Below the pieces are notes generated by a model, which was given only the letters and a program-made list of their open reading frames with translations, was not told where the DNA came from and made no database searches. From Achatina immaculata (Eukaryota; Mollusca; Gastropoda; Stylommatophora; Achatinidae): a stretch of 64,000 bases of DNA. Shown in pieces: positions 58,385 to 64,000 of the stretch; the first letter of the stretch is position 1, and the number at the start of each line of letters is the position of its first letter. The translations under genes were made by a program, and so were the position numbers. The stretch lies in assembly GCA_009760885.1 (NCBI GenBank), contig CM019721.1, forward strand, positions 21,073,639 through 21,137,638, written 5' to 3'.

Positions 58385-58496
58385 CTGTGACAATCAATTT
58401 CACGTAGCCCAGCAAGTTATTTGATGGTTTTGGTAACTGATAGTTGACAGGAGATGGAGTTGTTGTTGGTGGGATTTTCCTGGCTGTGGACTTGGA

Positions 58497-58530
<34 letters not shown>

Positions 58531-58651
58531 GGTGGTGGTTGTGTCTTTTTTTCTGTAGTTGCTTCTGTTTCGCCGGTGGTTAATATAACACCATTGATAA
58601 AATTTCCTTCATCTTCCCCTTCCGCTTCATACTCCCCATCATTTTCTTTAT
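58385..58651 (-). CDS. Thr-rich stalk exon, copy 1
   Basis: This is a 267-bp exon on the minus strand, phase 1 at both ends, between acceptor TTTCTGTCTGTTCAAG and donor GTCACAG-GTGAGA. It starts acidic (DKENDGEYEAEGEDEGNF), passes through INGVILTTGETEATTEKK, then a poly-Thr run from a (GTT)n microsatellite, then KSTARKIPPTTTPSPVNYQL and PKPSNNLLGYVKLIVT. The Thr/Pro region would be an O-glycosylated extracellular stalk. VKLIVT resembles the last strand of an Ig domain or its linker. It can join in phase to the Ig exon at 34937-35064. A second copy with the same length lies at 59448-59714. The signal peptide and start of the protein are not in the window. Confidence 0.66.
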
Positions 58652-58756
58652 CTTGAACAGACAGAAAGTTGCTTATAATCTTAGTTGTATTTTGGGTATT
58701 ACATCACAAATATTTCGATAACACATTCATACATCGTTGTATACACATCCATATAT
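58652..58756. other. Short unique intron upstream of stalk exon 1
   Basis: Ordinary intron sequence, about 95% identical to 59715-59819. It contains the pyrimidine tract of the acceptor. Confidence 0.7.
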
Positions 58757-59096
58757 GTCACTTGTGACTATTTCACATGTCACAATCAATATATCTCACC
58801 TGTGACAATCAACTTATATCACCTGTGACAATCAAGATTTTTTCACATGTGGCAATCAGTATATCTCACACATTATAATCAATATATCCCACATGTAACA
58901 ATCAATATATCTCACATGTAACAATCAATATATCCAACATGTAAGAATCAATATTTCTCACATGTGACAATCAGGGTATCTCAGCAGTGACAGTCAATAT
59001 ATCTCACCTGTGACAATAAATATATCTCACCTGTGACAATCAATATATCTCACCTGTGACAATCAGTATATCTCACCTGTGACAGTCACTATATCT
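58757..59096. repeat. 23-bp minisatellite, copy 2, left of LINE C
   Basis: This matches 58044 onward unit for unit (offset about 712 bp), so array and exon duplicated together. It continues at 59405 after the LINE insertion and ends at the donor of stalk exon 2. Confidence 0.92.
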
Positions 59097-59404
59097 ATAC
59101 TACAAGAGCTTAATATTGAAGAAGGCTGGCTAGTAAAGAGGATTAAAGAGAGAAAACTTAAATATTCTGGATACATTAAATGTCATGATAATTTAGAGAA
59201 GACTGTATTGGAAGGATACATAATGGGAAAAAGAAAAAGAGGAAGACCAAAACGAAGATGGCTGCAAGAAATTGTTGATGATCTGCAAATGGACGCAGCA
59301 GCAGCAGGCCATCTTGCTCACAACTGAGAGGCCTATAGGAGTGCTGTTAGGGAGGCAAAGTTCCGCAACGAACATGCAAATGAATGAATGAATGAATGAA
59401 TGAA
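59097..59404 (+). mobile_element. LINE family C, copy 4 (3' end, (GAAT)n tail)
   Basis: This C-terminal piece reads ILQELNIEEGWLVKRIKERK, LEKTVLEGYIMGKRKRGRPK and RRWLQEIVDDLQMDAAAAGH, then a TGA in place of the Arg codon (HN-stop), then a (GAAT)n tail. It is flanked by TGACAGTCACTATATCT on both sides (59080-59096 and 59405-59421), as a target duplication or by array identity. It interrupts the 23-bp array in only one of the two duplicated intron copies, so it came after the duplication. Confidence 0.9.
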
Positions 59405-59447
59405 TGACAGTCACTATATCTCACCTGTGACAGTCACTGTATCTCAC
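59405..59447. repeat. 23-bp minisatellite, last units at the donor of stalk exon 2
   Basis: Two units, minus strand GTCACAG-GTGAGATA, directly abutting the exon. Confidence 0.85.
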
Positions 59448-59561
59448 CTGTGACAATCAATTTCACGGAGCCCAGCAAGTTATTTGATGGTTTTGGTAAC
59501 TGATAGTTGACAGGAGACGGAGTTGTTGTTTGTGGGATTTTCCTGGCTGTGGACTTGGAAG

Positions 59562-59596
<35 letters not shown>

Positions 59597-59714
59597 GGTG
59601 GTGGTGTCTTTTCTTCTGTAGTTGTTTCTGCTTCGCTAGTGACTGTTAAAGCAACATAGAGATAATTTCCTTCATCTTCCTCTTCTAGTTTAGTGTCCTT
59701 TTCATTTTCTTTTC
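59448..59714 (-). CDS. Thr-rich stalk exon, copy 2
   Basis: This 267-bp exon has the same splice sites and phases (1 and 1) as copy 1. It starts KENEKDTKLEEEDEGNYL, continues YVALTVTSEAETTTEEKT, has a longer poly-Thr run, and ends KSTARKIPQTTTPSPVNYQL and PKPSNNLLGSVKLIVT. Length and frame are preserved although the microsatellite length and one codon block differ, as expected under coding constraint. The 3' half is about 97% identical to copy 1; the 5' half differs at roughly a quarter of bases. The two copies could be used in series, or one at a time as alternatives, since both are symmetrical (1-1). No further upstream exon is found in the window. Confidence 0.66.
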
Positions 59715-60055
59715 CTTGAACAGACAGAAAGTTGTTTATAATCTTAGTTGTATTTTGGGTATTACATCACAAATATTTCAATAACACATTCATACATCAT
59801 TGTATACACATCAATACATGTCTACATAAATAGACTATGCTCACACACACACATATACCACGTATATGCGCCTTTATATCTTATTTGGTACTCAGGACAA
59901 TTAATTTACGTAATGAGCTCTGAACAACTGTCAATCTTTATTTCAGTCATTATCTTTGTAGTAATTATCTGTTCACATACGGATAGAGTATATGTCAAGA
60001 TTTCACATTACCACATCTTGATGGATGTGACACAGTGGTGGATAGAATAAGGTGC
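59715..60055. other. Unique intron or upstream sequence
   Basis: Single-copy sequence. The first 105 bp resemble 58652-58756. A stretch at about 59930-60000 is open on the minus strand (TLSVCEQIITTKIMTEIKID) with a possible acceptor, but its donor phase does not match the next exon, so I do not call it. Confidence 0.5.
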
Positions 60056-60804
60056 TATATTATTACAGGTTGATGAATAAGATAAGGTGTCATGATTAGA
60101 AGATATTGGACAAGATGAAATGCCATTTTATTACAGACTGATATGCGGGATAAAGTGTCATATTACTAAAGACTGATGGGATGGATAAAGTGTCATGTTC
60201 CTAGAGACTGATGGGAAGGATAAAATGCCATGTTACTACAAACTGATGGTAGGGATAAAGTGTCATATTACTAAAGACTGATGGGATAGATAAAGTGTCA
60301 TGTTACTAGAGACTGATGAGAGGGATAAAATGCCATGTTACTACAGACTGATGTGAGGGATAAAATGTCATGTTACAATAGACTGATGTGAGGGATAAAA
60401 TGTCGTGTTGTTATAGACTGATAGAATCGATAACATTTCATGTTGCTGTAAACTGTTGGGAAGGATAAAATGTCATGATACAAGAGACTGTTGAGAGGAA
60501 TGAAGTGTCATATTAATATAGACTGATGAGTGGGATAAAGTGTGAAGTTACTATAGATCGATTTGAATGAAAAAGCGTGATGTTAATATTGATTGATGAG
60601 AGGCATAAAGTGTCATGTTACTATAGACTGATAAGACAGATAAAGTGTCATGTTAGTACTGACGGATGGGAAGGATAAAATGTTATGTTGCAACAGACTG
60701 ATTTAATTGATAAAATGTCATTTTACTATAGACTAATGCGAGGGATACAATTTTTGTTACTATAGACTGATGGAATCGATAAAATGTCTTGTTACTAAAA
60801 ACTG
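60056..60804. repeat. 35-bp minisatellite (about 21 units)
   Basis: The unit is 35-36 bp: GACTGATGGGAGGGATAAAA plus TGTCATGTTACTATA. A two-unit remnant of the same array reappears at 62943-63022 between two LINEs. On the minus strand each unit includes TCCCTCCCATCAG, a pyrimidine-AG. Confidence 0.92.
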
Positions 60805-61090
60805 CCGGTTAATGGTTAGGGGTATCCTCTATCAAAGGAGAAGTAAGACGCCTCTTACCTCCGTCAGTCTACGGGACACCCTCAGGCAAGGTGTAGTACC
60901 CGAATGCCCCCCGATCAGGGTGACGTGAAGCCATGGGAGCAGGTGGTGGATGGAATAGGAGAGCAGCTGACAGATAATGTTGGTTATGGTCACCATTCTA
61001 TGATGGTAGGCAGATGATCTCAATGTAGGGACAATGGCTATGATCACTGACTAGTACAGTCACTACCCGGAAGGAAAGCAATGGTAAACT

Positions 61091-61489
61091 TCATTCATTC
61101 ATTCATTTGCATGTCCCTTGCGGAACTTTGCCTCCCAAACAGCACTCTTGTAGGCCTCTCGGTTGTGAGCAAGATGGCCTGCTGCTGTTGCATCCATTTC
61201 CAGATAGTCAACGATGTCTTGCAGCCATCTTCGTTTTGGTCTTCCTCTCTTTCTTTTTCCCATTATGTATCCTTCCAATATGGTCTTCTCTAAATTATCA
61301 TGACGTTTAATGTGTCCAAAATATTTAAGTTTTCTCTCTTTAATCCTCTTTACTAGCCAGCCTTCTTCAATATTAAGCTCTTGTAGTATAGATATATTTG
61401 TTCTTTTTTGTGTCCACGATATTTGGAGAACTCTTCTGTGGCATTTACATTCAAAGGCATTTATGTGTTTCTCAGCTTTTTGTTAAGTT
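61091..61489 (-). mobile_element. LINE family C, copy 5, nested insertion with 9-bp target duplication
   Basis: A minus-strand 3' fragment (AEKHINAFEC to KFRKGHANE) with a GAAT-type tail at its left end. It is flanked by TGGTAAACT at 61082-61090 and 61490-61498. Here the host is not a tandem repeat, so the direct repeat is a credible target-site duplication. The element is 5'-truncated. Confidence 0.9.
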
Positions 61490-62524
61490 TGGTAAACTAT
61501 CTTCTGGAAATATACCAAGAAACCCAAACAGCAATCATGGAAATTCAAATAGAAAAAGATCTGGTGGTGAGTCCCCCAGGCCAGATAGATCTAATTTTAA
61601 CACTGGGGAAGAGTGTGAGATAGAGGTTAGTACTAGTAATTGTGATGACGGACAATATCCTGACCGTGTTACCAAGGAAAACTCCTGCATCAAACTAAAA
61701 AGAAAAATAAGAGTAGGAACATGGAATGTAAGAAGTATGTATGAGGGAAAATATCAAGTAATAAGTGATAGGATGAAAAGAACGGGGATGCACATTTTGG
61801 GAATCTGCAAACATCGATGGAAAGGATCAGGACACTTTAAGAGCGAGAATGATAATATCTTTATATACTCTGATGGAGAATTAGGAGGAAAGAATGGAGT
61901 GGCTTTTTATTTGGACAAATCAACATCAAAAGCATTACTAGGCTACAATCCAGTTAGTGATAGAATCCTAACAATCAGACTTAAGGGCATTCCTAGAAAT
62001 GTAACAATAATCCAGATATATGCACCTACATCAGCAGCAGAAGAAGAGGAAGTAGAAAACTTTTATAACACACTGCAAACGACAATAGACAAGGTACAGA
62101 AAAATGATATTGTATTATTAAAGGGGGATTTTAATGCAAAAATTGGTACAGAAAGAACAGAAGATGAAGTACATGTTGTAGGGAAATTTAGCATAGGACA
62201 TAGAAATAGAGGCAGGTGACAATCTAATGGCGTTTTTGCTTGGAAAATGAGCTAATGATCGCTAACACACTTTTTAAACAACATCCAAAAAGACTTTACA
62301 CATGGACATCACCTGATGGGAAAACCAAGAATCAAATAGATTACATTTTAGTGCAAAGAAGGTGGAGGTCAAGTATAACATCAGCAAAAACTTTACCAGG
62401 TGCTGATTGTGACACAGACCATGAGTTACTAATTGCAGACATGAAGATAAAGATAAAAAAGACAGTTACGGGATCAAGACCACTCCGCTTTGATCTTACA
62501 AAAATACCAGAACAATGGGTATAG
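61490..62524 (+). pseudogene. AP-type endonuclease domain of the LINE
   Basis: This frame reads KIRVGTWNVRSMYEGKYQVI (strand with the catalytic Asn), then GICKHRWKGSGHF, where most relatives have a Glu (E-x-R-W) and here Lys stands in its place. It continues YAPTSAAEEEEVENFYNTLQ and LLKGDFNAKIGTERTEDEV. After a frameshift near 62210 it continues in another frame with TWTSPDGKTKNQIDYILVQR and DCDTDHELLIADMK, holding the final Asp-His. The replaced Glu and the frameshift argue against activity. Alternative name in databases: craniofacial-development-protein-2-like. Confidence 0.85.
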
Positions 62525-62942
62525 AAGTGAAGAACCGTTTCGAAATCCTGATGGCTGTACAGGAGGAGATGACACCAGATGAACTGGCTATGCAGGCCAA
62601 AGATATCTTAATAACAACAGCTAAAGACATGGTTCCAGTAAAGAAAACACAAAAGAATGGATGGATTACAGCAGGTACACTAGAAATGTTAAAACAATGT
62701 AGAGAAATGAAGATGCAATGGAAAGTGACAAACAACAACAAAGAGAAATATAAAACTTTAACAAACGAAGTACGAAGAAACATAAGAAAATACAAAAAAA
62801 CAATACATATAAGATTGTTGTGAAAGAATAAAAGACATCAGAAGTGTGGAAGAGATGGTGAAATGTTTAAAGAAATGAAGACATTGATGAGAAATGTCAC
62901 ACCTAAGCTAAATGTAATTTGTGATGAGATGGGGAATACCTT
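62515..62942 (+). pseudogene. Linker between endonuclease and RT of the LINE
   Basis: A frameshifted continuation: VKNRFEILMAVQEEMTPDEL, WITAGTLEMLKQCREMK, KYKTLTNEVRRNIRKYKK, then a stop at 62821, further stops, and DEMGNTL at 62925-62942. Typical charged helical linker of RTE-like polyproteins. Confidence 0.7.
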
Positions 62943-63022
62943 GACATGCTTCTAAAGACTGATGGGAGAGATAAAATGTTGTGTTACTATAGAATGATGG
63001 GAGCGATAAAAGTGATATGTTA
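62943..63022. repeat. Two remnant units of the 35-bp minisatellite
   Basis: Units of GACTGATGGGAGAGATAAAA type between two LINE fragments, showing that both were inserted into, or recombined within, the array at 60056-60804. Confidence 0.85.
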
Positions 63023-64000
63023 TAATACAGAAAATAATAACATTAACTTCAATCAGGAACTTGCCAATCATTCCAAAACACCCAGTGAACTTGAGGAGAT
63101 AGGTATAGATGAGTTATGGAATTCTTACAGCACAGCCATAATCACAGCAGCAAAAGTAAGCGCTGGACTGAAAAAACCAAATAGAAAAGCATGGATATCA
63201 GATAAAACATGGAAGTATATACATGAAAGACGAGCAGTCAAATTAGACATGTTGAATGTAAAAACAGATCTTGGAAAAGATCTGGCGAAAGCAATTTACA
63301 AAGAAATAAATAAGAAAGCAAAAAGTTCAGCTAGAAGGGATAAAAGAGAATACATAGACAATATGGTGAAAGAGGCAGAAAAAGCAGCAAAAACAGGAGA
63401 CAGCAAAACCTTATATAATATACAAAAGAGGCTAACAGGTACTATTACATCTAAAGAAAGACCAATCCTTAGCAAAACTGGAACACTATTAACATCAAAT
63501 AAAGACCAAAAGAAAAGATCGGCTAAACATTTCCAAGAAATACTTAATCGACCACACCCAAAAGAATTGTTAAACTTTGAAACTGACTTACCAGCCCCAC
63601 AACTAAATGTCAACCTAGATGAAATTACATTGTATGAAATTGAAACAGCAGTGAATTTAATGGCTAACAACAAAGCTGCAGGTGAAGACGAAATAACCAA
63701 AATGCTAAAAGGTATCAATAGTGAAAACATGAGACAACTACAGAGAATGTTTAACAAGATTTGGAAAGAAGAAAAGGTCCCTTCTAATTGGAAGAAAGGA
63801 ATCATTGTTAAAATACCAAAAAAAGGCAACCTTAGTGACTGTAACAACTGGAGAGGAGTAACCTTAATATCAGTTGTGTCAAAAGTATTTTGCAAGGTCA
63901 GTTTGAATAGACTTAAAGATATAGTGGATACTGCAATGAGAGAAGAATAAGCAGGATTTCGAAAAGGGAGAAGCTGTCTCGACCAGATCTTTACTCTCAG
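63023..64000 (+). mobile_element. LINE family A, copy 4 (linker and RT start), running off the window
   Basis: An open frame with LWNSYSTAIITAAKVSAGL, KKPNRKAWISDKTWKYIHER, KEAEKAAKTGDSKTLYNIQK, NNKAAGEDEITKMLKG and VKIPKKGNLSDCNNWRGVTL. One in-frame TAA at 63948-63950 replaces the Gln before AGFRKGRSCLDQIFTLR. 63954-64000 equals 1-47 of the window except for one base, so it is the same family as copy 1. The 5' end is truncated at the array. Confidence 0.9.

Larger units (their letters stand above)
60805..62942 (+). mobile_element. RTE-like LINE 5' part: leader and endonuclease, with nested LINE C
   Basis: 60805-61090 is a GC-richer leader ending ACCCGGAAGGAAAGCAATGG, probably the element's 5' untranslated region. 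LINE C interrupts it at 61091-61489. The element resumes at 61490 with an endonuclease reading frame and stops at 62942 in the linker before RT (DEMGNTL). That is about where the family D copy at 17412 begins, so this is probably the 5' part of family D. It is truncated at its 3' side and joins array sequence at 62943. Confidence 0.78.

Noticed and set aside
59920..60000. An additional upstream exon reading TLSVCEQIITTKIMTEIKID
   Set aside because: The possible donor (ATTAC-GTAAAT) leaves phase 2, which does not fit the phase 1 start of the next exon.

Overview
The window is eukaryotic DNA from an invertebrate animal, most likely a lophotrochozoan such as a mollusc. That guess rests on RTE-like retroelements, an Ig-type receptor exon set, and introns full of minisatellites; I cannot name a species. 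No bacterial-style genes are present. Most long open frames are accidents of tandem repeats whose unit length is a multiple of 3, or whose unit lacks stops in all three frames.

Three kinds of sequence dominate. (1) Tandem arrays with units of 13 to 76 bp cover well over half of the window. (2) Broken retroelements: at least five RTE-like LINE families (called A to E here), one LINE with RT and RNase H (F), a fragment with an RT-associated zinc finger (G), a 5'-truncated Ty3/gypsy element, and a tRNA-like SINE inside an insertion with terminal inverted repeats. (3) What I read as a real host gene on the minus strand, running from at least 59.7 kb down to 20.5 kb.

Layout: 1-20.4 kb holds arrays, LINE fragments and three tandem segmental duplications, plus a candidate plus-strand exon near 6.7 kb with a decayed copy near 3.2 kb. 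20.48-20.85 kb is the terminal exon of the minus-strand gene (membrane segment, cytoplasmic tail, poly(A) signal). 20.85-34.9 kb holds intron arrays, the TIR insertion, LINEs and three more exons (26.9, 29.9 and 34.9 kb). 35-49 kb is mainly one 55-bp array interrupted by LINE F. 49-56 kb is gypsy, with its 3' part duplicated. 56-60.8 kb holds arrays and two duplicated Thr-rich exons. 60.8-64 kb holds LINEs.

The exons of the minus-strand gene join in compatible phases (1, 1, 0, 2, 1) and give a Thr-rich stalk, one Ig-like domain split over two exons, a short linker, a membrane span and a tail. The main observation is that several minisatellites begin exactly at an exon edge, and their unit contains a copy of that splice junction, including a few exon bases. 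The two Thr-rich exons differ almost only by amino-acid-changing substitutions in one half, while the flanking intron is about 95% identical. This suggests diversifying selection on a recognition receptor. All of this was read by eye; no search was run.
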